From positions 101,587 through 165,586 of the forward strand of contig ML991838.1 in NCBI GenBank assembly GCA_010094025.1: a stretch of 64,000 nucleotides of DNA, written 5' to 3'. This DNA comes from Viridothelium virens. Its lineage: Eukaryota > Ascomycota > Dothideomycetes > Trypetheliales > Trypetheliaceae. Numbering within the stretch: position 1 is the stretch's first letter; the number at the start of each line of letters is the position of its first letter. Positions 11,020 to 21,315 of this stretch are shown here, in pieces. The notes under the pieces were generated by a model. It was not told the DNA's origin. It saw nothing but the letters and a program-made list of their open reading frames with translations, and ran no database searches. The position numbers were made by a program, and so were the translations under genes.

Positions 11020-12483
11020 CTAGTCCCTGAACCAAGGATGCTCCAGTAGCTGAGCAGCTGTCGGCCTCTTCGCAGGTTCATATTGCAGGGTCTGACGAAT
11101 GAGTCTTGTTATGACCTCAGCTTCCGTAGCATCAATATCCTTTGGCTTGTTCTGATCAAACAGCGTCTCGAGCGGGTCATTGATGAATGGTCCATCCCCG
11201 ATCTCCTCACTGAATTGCTTGTCAAAGATGACATCTCTACTATCCGCGAACTCAAATTCCTCGTCCTCCTCACACACTCCCATTTCATCCTTCCCATAAA
11301 GCTCTTCGTCCGCGCTCCACTGCGCCGGATCTTCCTCATCATCAACCTCAATTTTGAAGTCACCCGTCTCAGCCGCCCGTGGATTCAGCCTCTCCCGATT
11401 TGTCCCAAACCACTTGTCCGCCCGCTCCCACTTCTTCAACCAGGCATCCGGCAACGGCTCCAGCACGTCATTCAAATCCAGCAGATGATCGTCGTCCGCA
11501 CCGTCCCGCTCTTCATCACCCAGACTCTCCACGCAGAAGAGTGCCGTCCCGGTCAGGAGCTCGTAGACCAAGCAGCCGAACGCCCAGATATCGATGCTAG
11601 CGTCGACGGCAGGTTCGTGGAAGATGAGTTCCGGCGCTCGTAGTCCGAGAGGCGTGACGACGGATTTTGGGGGACTGTGGGCGAAGAAGGCTGATGCGAG
11701 ATCGGAGATCTTGACTTGGAGGTTTGGACCGATGTTGACGTATTCGTGGAGAGACTGTCCCACAGCGAGATATCTCGGCGCCCATTTGTCTTGCTTGCCA
11801 TCAAGTCTTCGTAGAGAGTCTGTAGTCCCAGCCTCGTTCTGCTTCAGTCTCCCTTCTTTCATCGCGTCTAGACTTGGGATGGAGAAGAGGATATTTCCTG
11901 GTGATAAATCGCTATGGACGATGCCGTGCTTGTGAAGAAACTCCAGTCCAGTGAGTGTTTGCTTCAAAATGATTTTGGCCATCCATTTGGGATAACGTCG
12001 AGGCTCTAGTGGCCGCAAGACTTTGTTCTCACCCAAGTGGTTTCTCATCGATGCGGCGGTAGGACCCATCGGTTCATACACAAGGCATTGATGGGTTCCG
12101 TTTGGTCCAGTCATCTTGAAATGGTCTAAGAGTGTAACGAAATATTTTGAAATGATAACTGATGTAGCATCTCTGCTTAACTGTTGATAAATGGCCAGCT
12201 CCTTATCGATGGATGGGGATGACTTGGCTGTGGTGACCTTGAGAGCCGCATATCTTTTTTTGAGCTTGTCGAGAGCAAGCCATACAGTAGAAAAGGCACC
12301 ATTGCCGAGTTTTCTGATCACTGTGTATTGATTCTCCTTGAAGGTGTCACCAAAGTGAATAGGGTGAAGGCCGTTGGGCCTGTACTCTTCGGACCATTCG
12401 CATGCCGTTCCCGTCTGAAGGAATCGGTCACCCTTAGAAGATCTCGGTAGCTCTACCGAAGGAGTAAGCGGTGGGGAAGACAT
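11020..12483 (-). CDS. SRPK-like serine/threonine protein kinase with altered catalytic motifs
   Basis: An intronless frame of 487 residues. The kinase N-lobe has a Gly-rich loop (LGNGAFSTVW, residues 59-68) and the ATP-binding Lys82 in AALKV. The C-lobe carries H190-S-D-L-S-P-G-N197 where HRDLKxxN is usual, and D261-L-A where DFG is usual. APE is intact (APELIF), and the subdomain IX motif is DIWAFGCLVYELLTG. A long acidic insert (about residues 340-430) and the closing HPWF motif fit the SRPK family, which is expanded and divergent in filamentous ascomycetes. True SRPKs phosphorylate SR splicing factors, but members like this one have no known substrate. The catalytic Asp192, metal-binding Asn197 and Asp261 are kept, so activity is possible. 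A decayed relative lies near 18.3-18.5 kb. Confidence 0.87.
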   Translation of the reverse strand: MSSPPLTPSVELPRSSKGDRFLQTGTACEWSEEYRPNGLHPIHFGDTFKENQYTVIRKLGNGAFSTVWLALDKLKKRYAALKVTTAKSSPSIDKELAIYQQLSRDATSVIISKYFVTLLDHFKMTGPNGTHQCLVYEPMGPTAASMRNHLGENKVLRPLEPRRYPKWMAKIILKQTLTGLEFLHKHGIVHSDLSPGNILFSIPSLDAMKEGRLKQNEAGTTDSLRRLDGKQDKWAPRYLAVGQSLHEYVNIGPNLQVKISDLASAFFAHSPPKSVVTPLGLRAPELIFHEPAVDASIDIWAFGCLVYELLTGTALFCVESLGDEERDGADDDHLLDLNDVLEPLPDAWLKKWERADKWFGTNRERLNPRAAETGDFKIEVDDEEDPAQWSADEELYGKDEMGVCEEDEEFEFADSRDVIFDKQFSEEIGDGPFINDPLETLFDQNKPKDIDATEAEVITRLIRQTLQYEPAKRPTAAQLLEHPWFRD

Positions 12484-14684
12484 TCTGGTAATTTTGTTCT
12501 GCAGGATTTCGGAGCGAATGGCCTCAAATGCCGTCAGGAAGATAATCCAGCAGATGTTGAAGCAATGAGAAACTAGTCTGGACAGGCTTTGAGGACACGA
12601 AAGCTCATGATCAAATTTTCTGCCGGAGGGTTGATAGGGAATGTTTGTTCAGTGTACTATAAGGGTTCGTTTTGAATAGTACACAGATGGTCCTGATGAT
12701 GACGGAAGCTATGACTTTAGTGTTGCTAGCAATGAGTGAGCTGACTTCCGAGCTCGGACAGTCGAAAAATAGATCTTGTGATGTTTTCGTCTCCCTTTCA
12801 TTCAAGCACGCTGTGTAGAAAACTTATGTTTGCGGAAGTCCGTTTGTTATGCTGCCTTGTTACCGCGCACGGACCTTGCTCCTTCCGTACCATTGCGAGC
12901 ACTTCATTCAATGCTATGCTGGGACAATTTACCGTTTTTAGGTTCGAGATGGAATGCGCTGGTGAGATTCATCCACCTCGATGAGTTCGAACATGGAAGT
13001 TGGAAGGTTCGCGTTTTCTGGCCGAGTTTTAGAATGTTATATACGGCTGACTAGGTCAATACCTGATGGCCTAAAGTCAGCCTGAATATCGCGTCAATGT
13101 TTGAAGAGTTTTTCATGGCACATGTTTTCTTTGTAGAGAACCGCATGTATCTAAGTAGGCCAGCCACTATTTCATGAATTAGCTCACAAGGCTTTCCCTT
13201 ACTGGTCGAAGCGAGCTGATGAGTCCTAAAGGTGCTTTCTCTATCTCTCATCCAAGGCGTCTTTAAGAAATGTGGCGTTCAACATCAAAGGGGCCCTGAA
13301 CAGCCACGTTTGATGAGAGTCTCGAGGCTGCAAAGCTTTTGGCGCCGCAGTGCTGAAGTTCTTTTCAAAATGACTAGTCATGGCCCTCCAGGGACACTTG
13401 CACGCTCTTGTACATAGGGAATCTACTCTTTTACTCTTTTACCTGGACCTGAATCGTAGTACCGAATCTTTTGTCCCTCTTCCTTGATTGGCTACACGCA
13501 GACCTCCAAGCTTATACAGAACGCGGCCGTACTGGCAGACGATGCAGGTATATTTCGAGCCGCCTCGTGCTTACTCCCGTGTGCCGGAGAAGCGGCGGAG
13601 ATATATGTGGGCAGTTGCCAATTGGAGGCGCGGACCACGTGGAACGGCCTTCGCTGTCATCGTGTACGAAGGTGGTCCCGTGAAGTGTTATTCATCTTGG
13701 TATGTCTGACGTCCTCTTAGCAACGGACCACACACCAGCCGGACGGATGGTCGACAACATCTCACGGTCGATTTTTTCGATAGTTGGGATCGACACATAT
13801 CAAGACATCATGTTCCCTGTCGACCATGAAACATCTAGCTGACGTGAACAAGGCGCTCTTCTGACAGTAACCTGTCTTAGACACTCCTAATGTTGTTAAG
13901 CCAATGTAGTATCGGTATCATAGATATCTTGAACATCTAGTAGTAGTCCGAGAATGAGCCCGTTATCTTCATACTGTGGCCAATCGATGAAGACAGGACA
14001 CTAGTATTTTAACTGTTCTCGCGGAAAATAACAAATACTGTTTCTTTTCAGACCCCGTTTGATGGATGAAGGAAATTCGGACACGGAAAAACCGTAACGT
14101 CTTCAGTGCCCTCTTGCGCAAGATCCTAATGCTCCGGGCACCTCCGCGGAGCCTCGTATAAGGGAACAGCTAGGGATGATGGCAGAGAAAAACCCAGAAA
14201 GTGATGAAACAAATCCAACCCGGAGATCGACCCATATAGCCCAGATCGTGCATCATGTCCGACCTCAATCAATTTGTCCCGCCTATTCTTTGGACAATAG
14301 CTCCAAGCATGAGGCTGCCAGCGTTGTAAGGGATTTCCTGGCATTCCTGCGTATCAGCTTGATTGACTTAATTCATACGTAAAATTATCCAGAGCGCACT
14401 GCAAGGCGCATTTGCGAAGTTCTCGCGCTCGGCTGGCTTGTCATTGAGGGGAGCTAGCGTATGGATGTGAGCAACTTTGAGGGATACTCCAATTGCTCCG
14501 GAAGCGCGTTTCGAGGTGTTCCGAGTGAAGACAAGTAGTGATAGATGCACCAGTCCATCTTGATGGTTGACCTACTCGTGCGACAAGGACTCCACTTCTG
14601 TTAGTACAAACGTACCGCACCTTCGCAGCTTCCTTAACATCCAAAATCCACAGAACAAAATACTCACACTTCACCAGCTAATCG
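12484..14684. other. Gene-poor region of 2.2 kb holding one copy of a diverged repeat
   Basis: Between the kinase start and the DUF3425 gene I see no supportable gene. Small frames around 13.2-13.7 kb start without ATG or overlap each other. The one recognisable element is the repeat copy at 13956-14098. Confidence 0.5.
13956..14098 (+). repeat. Dispersed direct repeat, copy A (less mutated)
   Basis: This 143-base segment aligns without large gaps to 17749-17891. Shared blocks include atactgtggccaatcgatg and aggacactaatatttt-like sequence. Copy A keeps C or G at about a dozen positions where copy B has T or A. The flanks do not match, so this is a discrete repeat, perhaps part of an old mobile element. 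Confidence 0.75.
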
Positions 14685-15431
14685 TCATACCTTACGGGCA
14701 TCAGAGCAGCAGTGCTCAAGCGGCATTTCTCCTCTCATCCTCCTCCACCGATTCGTCGCCTCCAACACGCCCTCGCAACCACTCATCGTCCACCCCCACT
14801 TCCACCAGAATCCTTCACCCATCTCCCATCCACCGATGTTCCACGCCGGGTTCCAGGCAATCACTCCCCTCCGTTGACTTTCATCACCGGAAAACCCTTC
14901 GAACAGTCCTCCTATAGTGTCGCTCCAGAGGTCATCCTCATCGTAGGTACCAGAGAGGCGGATGAGATTGTCCCTCCAGCCAGGATGAGGGATGGTATCG
15001 ATCCACGGCTCATGCGGAACAGTTAGCTGCAGGGATGTCGCGCGAAGATCAGGGGGTAAGTGTTCGGGGAGGAGAGAGGAAGTAGCAGACGGATGAAGCG
15101 CAGGCGATGAGCAGTCCTTAGCATCTGGAGGCGAAGAACCAAACACAAGCTCGCGGTTAACGAGGCAGGCACGTAGGACATTGTACTGAACAAGGGTAAT
15201 AAGATGGTCGGGGGCTAGAGGAAAGATGATTTGCGACGCCATTGCGGCGAGTTGGCGTTCGGGGTAGGATTGGGTCGTTATGCGGGGAAGTAGCGCGCGT
15301 TTGAGGGGCTGAATGTCTTTGACACGCGAGACGGGGAGGTGACATATGGCTTGTTCATTCTCGATCCAGCATGGCGTCGAGTGTTCGGAGTTGTCTTCTG
15401 CGGTATCCTTTGGGGTATCTGACTCGTTCAT
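14685..15431 (-). CDS. DUF3425-domain protein (bZIP-associated family)
   Basis: A single frame of 248 residues. The C-terminal two thirds match the DUF3425 domain usually found downstream of a bZIP in ascomycete regulators: LITLVQYNVLRACLVNREL, then HEPWIDTIPHPGWRDNLI, then AWNPAWNIGGWEMGEGFWWKWGW and a final ATNRWRRMRGE. No basic region or leucine zipper is present, so it is either a zipper-less member or a model missing an upstream exon. The 3' end has possible donors (GTAAGG and GTATGA just before the stop), so the last few residues may differ. It is divergent from the SDR gene, with about 0.9 kb between the two starts. Confidence 0.75.
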   Translation of the reverse strand: MNESDTPKDTAEDNSEHSTPCWIENEQAICHLPVSRVKDIQPLKRALLPRITTQSYPERQLAAMASQIIFPLAPDHLITLVQYNVLRACLVNRELVFGSSPPDAKDCSSPALHPSATSSLLPEHLPPDLRATSLQLTVPHEPWIDTIPHPGWRDNLIRLSGTYDEDDLWSDTIGGLFEGFSGDESQRRGVIAWNPAWNIGGWEMGEGFWWKWGWTMSGCEGVLEATNRWRRMRGEMPLEHCCSDARKV

Positions 15432-16227
15432 CCGCGGAGCGGCGGACCGGTCTTTTGCGGCAAGCGCTTTTCTTTTCCCTTAAGAGTATAAGTACTTGAA
15501 ACTGCATGATGGTAGTCATGGTGAGCATCGCAGGAGGGAATTGAAGGAAGCGCTATGCAATCGCAATATGTCTTTTGTTCCGAGAAAAGGGTGAAACTAA
15601 CTCACGATATGCCCGGACATTCAGTCTGTTCTGTCTTTTCTTTCGAGAAGCCCGGTCTGTCATCCCAGTCCAATCATCATCGTCATCGACAGTCTGCTCG
15701 ATATCAGCAGATTGTTAAAGGAGAATCCTGAGATGTTATGGCGGGAGTGAAGTACCCCGACTAGCTGCCGCATGGATACGATTGGGATCCCTGACATGAC
15801 ATGTGACATCGCATGTGCAAAAACGCCTTTTCATTCTAATCAAAGTGACAGTAGAGAGAAGAGTAACAAGAAGGGAAGAAAAGGAAAGAGCCTTTGACAC
15901 CAAAGTTAACGGTGAGAAGAGACGAGAGCGAGTGAGATGCGTTGGTTTCGAGGCTGATTCTCGGTCTAGCCAGATGCATCCTAGCTTCATGCAGCTGGCT
16001 TACAGCCGCGCTATCCCGCTTCAAGGCCGATATACAAATTCGGCCGTACGCCTAAACGAAGAAACTCTGACCTCAATGCTCAGAATCATGTTTTGCATAG
16101 GTTATCTTCCAGACCAGGTAAGTGAGATGACGCCTGGGAGGTTGGAATCGAGTCAAGCAAGGTGGCTGTGATCGTGATAAGGATTTTCATGAATCCCTAC
16201 GGCGATGGCTTCCCATACTCAGCATTC
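15432..16227. other. Divergent intergenic region between DUF3425 and SDR genes
   Basis: About 0.8 kb that should contain both promoters. Only short overlapping frames occur; no further gene is supported. Confidence 0.45.
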
Positions 16228-16238
16228 GCATATAAATC
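16228..16238 (+). promoter_or_regulatory. TATA-like box of the SDR gene
   Basis: The sequence gcatataaatc lies about 100 bases upstream of the SDR start codon on the same strand. This is a usual spacing for a fungal TATA element. Confidence 0.45.
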
Positions 16239-16337
16239 TCGTTCTCCCTCCGTATACTTCGATGTCATCAACATTTCATTCTTGTCGTCAGAACCATCTA
16301 CTGTAGTCCAATTACATCCAAGAAGATTCCCATCGAC

Positions 16338-17343
16338 ATGACTTTCCACCCTGATTCTTTACCCGACCTAACAGGAAAAGTGTACATCGTGACGGGCGGC
16401 ACCTCTGGCATGTGAGGACCCTCTTGATCGATCGAAGTGATGTGGCATCAGTTGATATTAATACAGAGGCTACTATACTGTGGCTCGCTTGGCGCAGCAT
16501 GGCGCCCATGTCTATCTGTGTGCTCGCTCACAGACCAAAGGCGACAAGGCGATCGCCGACATCCGCTCAACATACGCAAAAGCCAACATCACCCTCCTGG
16601 AAATAGACCATCTCTCCCTCTCCTCGGTCGTCTCCGCAGCAAAGCACTTCCTCTCCCTGGAGACCTCCCTGCACGGGCTCATCAACAATGCCGGCATCAT
16701 GGCCACTCCCCGCTCCATCACCGCTGACGGACACGAAGCCCAATTCCAAACCAACTACCTCGCGCATTGGGTCCTAACATCCCACCTCTTACCCCTCCTC
16801 CTCTCCACCTCAAAATCTCTCCCTGCGGGCAGCGTCCGCATTGTCAACCTCTCCTCTTCAGGCCACTACGCTGCTCCAAAAGGCGGCATCAATCTTTCCG
16901 ACCCCTCCCTTCCCAACGAAACCCCCATGGCACGATACGGGCAGTCGAAACTCGCGAATGTGCTACACACCACCATCCTACATTCTCGCTACGGACCCTC
17001 GTCTCCTTCAGCTCAAAAGGGAGAAGGCGAGATCTGGACAACTACTGTGCATCCCGGCTATGTAGAGAGCAACATCGGCTCGAATGCTCAGGCACCTCTT
17101 TATATGAGGTTGGTCTTTGGAGTGTATGGGAAGATGGGAGGGATGATCGATGGTGATACGGGTGCGTGGACGAGCGTGTATTGTGCGGCGGGCGAACTGA
17201 AGCGTGAAGAGAGTGGCGCGTATTTTCAGCGGATTGCGGATGCGAAGGGCTGGCGCAGTTCGTTGGCGAAGGATGAAGGGCTGGCGGAGAAGTTAGAGGG
17301 ATGGACTGCGGAGGTGATGAAGAGGGAGGGGTGGGTGGCGTAG
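16338..17343 (+). CDS. Short-chain dehydrogenase/reductase (retinol-dehydrogenase-like SDR)
   Basis: Two exons, 16338-16411 and 16467-17343, with a 55-base intron, give 316 residues. The intron splits the cofactor motif: joining the exons restores TGGTSGIG, the Rossmann-fold TGxxxGxG signature. Later come LINNAGIM (the NNAG motif), IVNLSSSGH (catalytic Ser region) and ARYGQSKLANVL (the YxxxK catalytic pair). The closest family type is the large fungal group of retinol-dehydrogenase or WW-oxidoreductase-like SDRs that use NADP(H); the substrate is unknown. There is no signal peptide, so it is cytosolic. The short first exon places the ATG 17 codons before the cofactor motif, as is usual. Confidence 0.9.
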
Positions 17344-17748
17344 GCAGGAGTGGGATATCGGATAGACTAGGAAGCTTATGTTGTAGATCTAAGCAATTAC
17401 CTGACGTTTGTTTCCCTTTCGACGGTGGCTTTCTTCGACCGTTCTTTTCAACAGGCTCATTTTCTTGACTGGACCCGGATGCACAAGATAGTGTGCGTGA
17501 ACTATTTGATCCAAGTGTCGATGTTTGACTTGGTTTAACTTGGCCTTCGGTAGACACGTTGGTGATATAACGTTTAGTATAGTTAACATTCTCGCAGAAG
17601 CGTGCTAAGCTTCATATTTCTTAGCTAGATCAGAGCATCCAACAAGAAAGAAGCCCAGGGTTTTTCCGGGGACGGCCGACAGTTGAGAGGGTCTCCATGC
17701 CATTTCTCTATGGTGGGACATGGCGCATGTCGTTGCTATGCAAGAGAC

Positions 17749-17891
17749 GAGCTCATTATCGTCATACTGTGGCCAATCGATGCAGACAGGACACTAATAT
17801 TTTAATTATTCCTGCAGAAAACAACAGATACTCTTTCTTTTCAGACTCCATTTGATAAATGAAGGAAATTCAGACATGGAAAAACCATAAC
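17749..17891 (+). repeat. Dispersed direct repeat, copy B (RIP-like mutated)
   Basis: The partner of 13956-14098. Compared by eye, copy B has about thirteen C-to-T or G-to-A changes relative to copy A, about two changes in the opposite direction and about three transversions. Examples are gaccccgttt to gactccattt, and gatggatg to gataaatg. Such one-sided transitions are the mark of repeat-induced point mutation. Confidence 0.75.
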
Positions 17892-18254
17892 AACAGTGAA
17901 TAGATTGAAGGCAACTTTACCGCAAAAGCAAGGCAACATGGAATTGCAGACACCAATCGGTCAGTCAGAGATTTAGTTGGCTGTCCAGCGGTACTAATCA
18001 TAAGCTGCATCAGATATCTGGTATCACTGCCAACATTTAGGTCTCATATTTATAGTAAGAGATAATGAAAAGGATTTAACAGACTCTCAGACTTACCCGC
18101 TCTGGCAGGTCAAACCCTAGATTACCTCATTTTACTTACTGCATTTCTTCAAACAACATGTTGACCATCATCTCATCCTCAGTCCCTGCAGATGCATAGG
18201 CACAGTAAATTCAAGAGCTGCCCGCCTGCCTCGGCAGTGCATTTCACACTCCCC

Positions 18255-18530
18255 GTCAATGAGAGCTCAACCATCCAAGACAATCATCGTCCACATCGTT
18301 CCGCTCTTCGTTGTTCATGCACTCCACGCACAAGAGCGAGATCCGAATCGACTGGTCCCACACAAGAGAACCAAATGACCAAGTATCGATGCTTGCCTCT
18401 GCAGGCTCGTGAAAGATGAGCTTGACAATTCGTAATCTAAGGAGTGTGACGGTAGATTGGAGGGAATCATGAGAGAAGGCGGCGGATCGACATCGGCATC
18501 TGGACTTGTAGGTCAGGACTGTTGGAAGTG
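18255..18530 (-). pseudogene. Decayed fragment of an SRPK-like kinase gene
   Basis: Read on the minus strand this region gives KLIFHEPAEASIDTWSFGSL and then LLCVECMNNEERNDVDDD. It aligns with residues about 285-345 of the intact kinase at 11020-12483 (ELIFHEPAVDASIDIWAFGCL and LFCVESLGDEERDGADDD). The DNA also aligns, for example ccgctcttc...actccacgca near 18300-18330 against 11509-11537. There is no start, no N-lobe and the frame is interrupted, so it is a relic. Divergence is high, so it is an old copy or derives from another family member. A weaker resemblance (VVPVRSLTLFIFHDP) near 19.1-19.2 kb might be a second fragment. Confidence 0.7.
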
Positions 18531-18618
18531 ATTGATTGAGAACGAGTGATGCATCCATGAACACAGTGCAAAATATGTTGATTAATGTTGAGGCGGAGTG
18601 ATATCCTCTCTTCCGTTA

Positions 18619-18897
18619 CAGTACTAGCGCATTAGTTTCCCGACATACAAAATCCCCACGCCTCACCCAAAATAGGTGAGGGTACAAAATAAAAACTTTA
18701 ATTGACTATCAAAAAATAAAATTATATGTGAAATCTTTTTTTTTTTTTGTATTTTTACAGCTTCGAGTTATAACTCCAACATAAATTTAATAATGATTGT
18801 CTCCTGATTTATTGAATAAAAAATAGTTAAAGTAATCAGGTTTTGGTAAGGGATGGCGGGAGTGTTAGGAGACTAATGCGGGGTGGCGGGGTGACTG
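18619..18897. mobile_element. Tc1/mariner-type MITE with TA target duplication
   Basis: A 279-base AT-rich element begins CAGT at 18619 and ends ACTG at 18897, and both ends are flanked by TA (18617-18618 and 18898-18899). Inside, terminal inverted repeats share gcattagt-y-tcc-yr-aca (18629-18645 against the complement of 18863-18879). The right repeat has extra C-rich sequence that is missing on the left, so the left arm has a small deletion. There is no transposase frame. TA duplication and these ends fit a non-autonomous Tc1/mariner element. Confidence 0.65.
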
Positions 18898-19367
18898 TAG
18901 ATCACTAAGGTACTATACTCTACCTCAGAAACAGCTTCAGATAACATCCAAGTAGGTCAATTTACATGCACGAGGTGTCCTGCCACAAAATCGCGAAATC
19001 CTCATACAAAAAACGTACGTGCAAGGCAGACCGCCGCACCAGCTCAAGGGATAATCTATCCTAACACGAGGATGCTAACAGCACTCTCATTCGAGTTGTT
19101 CGTGCGCAACGGATCGTGGAAAATGAAGAGGGTAAGCGACCGTACAGGAACGACGAAGTTAAGTTTTGATGTACCGAGTGTCCAGAACTTCCTTTTCCAA
19201 ATTATCTCAATGCCATCCTGACTGTCCATTGAACTAATGAAAGGAAGGAGGGTTGCAATCACTATTTCAAGATCTTGGCCTCAGGCGAAATCATGCATCC
19301 CTGCTAAGCCTTCTCCTCCATTTTTCCGTGACATAGCCTGCCTACGCGATCGGACTTCAAAAATAGC

Positions 19368-20650
19368 ATGGCAACTGTAATTTCCTACTCATTTCTGCCC
19401 TTTAAATTGTCAGTCTATCGGCCTCTCTCTAAAACCTATCTTCCGGCCTCTACTAGCAATATAATGGAGACTCCAACCATGTCCGGTCCACTCGTCTTAA
19501 GTGCCCCAGTCCTGGGGCCATTGACAACGACTTTCACGCCACCATCCTCCTGTTCAAACACCTATGTGTTCATTGCAAATCCGTCCTCTGCATATTTCGA
19601 TGAAGCTCCTTCTTCGTACTTTCAAGCTGCGTCATGTTTCAATGCGTATCCAATGGACGATCCGAGCTGTGCCCCTTCCTCCTTACCATCCGTCTTAGCC
19701 ACAGCCGATGGCTGGTTCGGGTATTCGAAGTACTCTCCAGGTCTATATTGTCCCGCTGGTCACACAACTGCTTGTCTATCCGCTCGGTTTTCAAATGGGA
19801 CGGAGTCCCCGGCTCCCAAAGAAATGCAATTTTCCATCGTAAACCCTCCTGTTGCAGGCGAGACTGCTGCGAGTTGTTGTCCAAGGTATTTCTTATCCGC
19901 CACTTATTGTCCTTTGCGGCAACGTTTAGAAATGCTCATATATGCTCTGTCAGCTCCTATAGCTGTTTTGAAGCTCAAGATATCAGCGGTGCGAGTTGCA
20001 TTTCATTCGGTTGGGCTGGCTCTATTACCGCGACGAAACTTTGTGGAACGCAACCTAGTGCGATATTGACTGTCCCGCCGGTAATAACCTCTGAGTGGAC
20101 GTCTTACGGGGTGGAGACCTACCAGAAAGATGGTTCAAATGTCACAACCACCGTCGCCTCCTCCGCGGCCTTCGGGACCATGGAACAGGTGACAGTGTTT
20201 GCACCGATAGTTGCGATGTACTGGAAAGACTCAGATCGATTGTCCATCAGCACAGCAGCATCCTCGAGAACATCGTATTTATCGTCGCCGGTCGCACCCA
20301 ATTCGCCACAGCACGAAGGTAATCTCCGACCTGGTACCGAAGCCGCAATCGGCGTCGCCATCGCTGTCTTAATCCTAGCAGTAGTCGCGTTGCTGATGAG
20401 TCTGCTCCGACGCCGAAGAAAGGGAAGGTTAGGAGAATACCAGACATTTGGGGAATATAGGAAGCCGGAGCTAGAAGCATCTAACCGTAAAGGCAATCCG
20501 GCGTATGGGGGTGAGAGAGTTGAACTCCCTGCAACTGAAGAAGCCAAGGAATTGGGGAAGGGCATGCCCCATGAGCTTGCAGCACCGCTGGCCGTCCACG
20601 AACTCGAAGCCACTGGGCGCAGCTGCACAGATCGCCGCAATAGTGTATGA
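19368..20650 (+). CDS. Single-pass surface glycoprotein of unknown function
   Basis: Two exons, 19368-19885 and 19963-20650, flank a 77-base intron and encode 401 residues from the first ATG. ATGs at 19464 and 19479 are also possible starts; they would begin just before the LGPLTTTFTPPSSC segment seen at the start of related fungal proteins. The extracellular part is rich in Cys, Ser, Thr and Pro, with YSPGLYCPAGHTTAC and ETAASCCP motifs. It is followed by a Ser/Thr stretch, one membrane span (AAIGVAIAVLILAVVALLM) and a basic RRRRKGR stop-transfer tail of about 100 residues. The layout resembles WSC/mucin-like wall sensors, but no WSC domain is present. No clear signal peptide is seen. Confidence 0.75.
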
Positions 20651-21315
20651 TTGGTTGGGTCTAGAATGCGTCTTTGTGGCGAAGTTGATATTCGAGCTAC
20701 TCTCAAGGGTAACCTTTTCTCGAATCTAGATCGTTTCTAATCATTGCGTCCGTTGTACTAATCAGCTTAGGTACGTGTGTTCCGTCCAGTATAATTCATT
20801 GAGGATCAAACATTCTTCGACGTTCAACGTTGTAGAATACGTTTGAAGGTAATCTCAGAGATATGCACAGCCAATTCTGAAAGTAGCTTCCTGGTCTTTG
20901 GGACTGCTACTTAGAGATGAAGTGGCTTCTGCGGCGATGTAGGTAGGCAAAAGAGTATGGAATAGGTCCTGTCCACCTTGCCATTAAGTTGGAGATGAAG
21001 CTAAACTATGTTTGGGAGGTATTTCACTATTCTCTTTCAGTTTTATAGTGCACAACTCCTGCAAATCTCAGTTAGACAGAAGCCCCTGTCAGTAGAGGCC
21101 CAGGTGAATTATGAGAACAAGAATGTAAGTATTTCCCTTTGAAACGCCCAATCAAAGGTACGTTAAGCCTTTCCGAATATTTTGCCAGCTACATTAAAGG
21201 GTGCCGCAACGTGTTAGGAGTATGCAAATCTGAGAGTCGCTTACCGACAAGAAGTGAACCCACACAACGCTTCATCCTTCATCCCTCTCCCTCTTCAAAA
21301 CAACCCACCAAACTC
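20651..21315. other. Intergenic region between convergent genes
   Basis: About 0.66 kb between the 3' ends of the surface protein and the GH3 gene. No gene, repeat or RNA is recognised. Confidence 0.5.

Larger units (their letters stand above)
17344..19367. other. 2 kb of repeat-rich, gene-free DNA
   Basis: This stretch between the SDR gene and the surface protein gene holds repeat copy B, the kinase relic and the MITE, all listed separately. A T13 run at about 18737 and strongly AT-rich sequence at 18680-18840 fit decayed mobile DNA. No intact gene is seen. Confidence 0.6.

Noticed and set aside
13471-13720. Three overlapping plus-strand frames near 13.5-13.7 kb
   Set aside because: They use non-ATG starts or occupy different frames of the same DNA, and none has a recognisable product.
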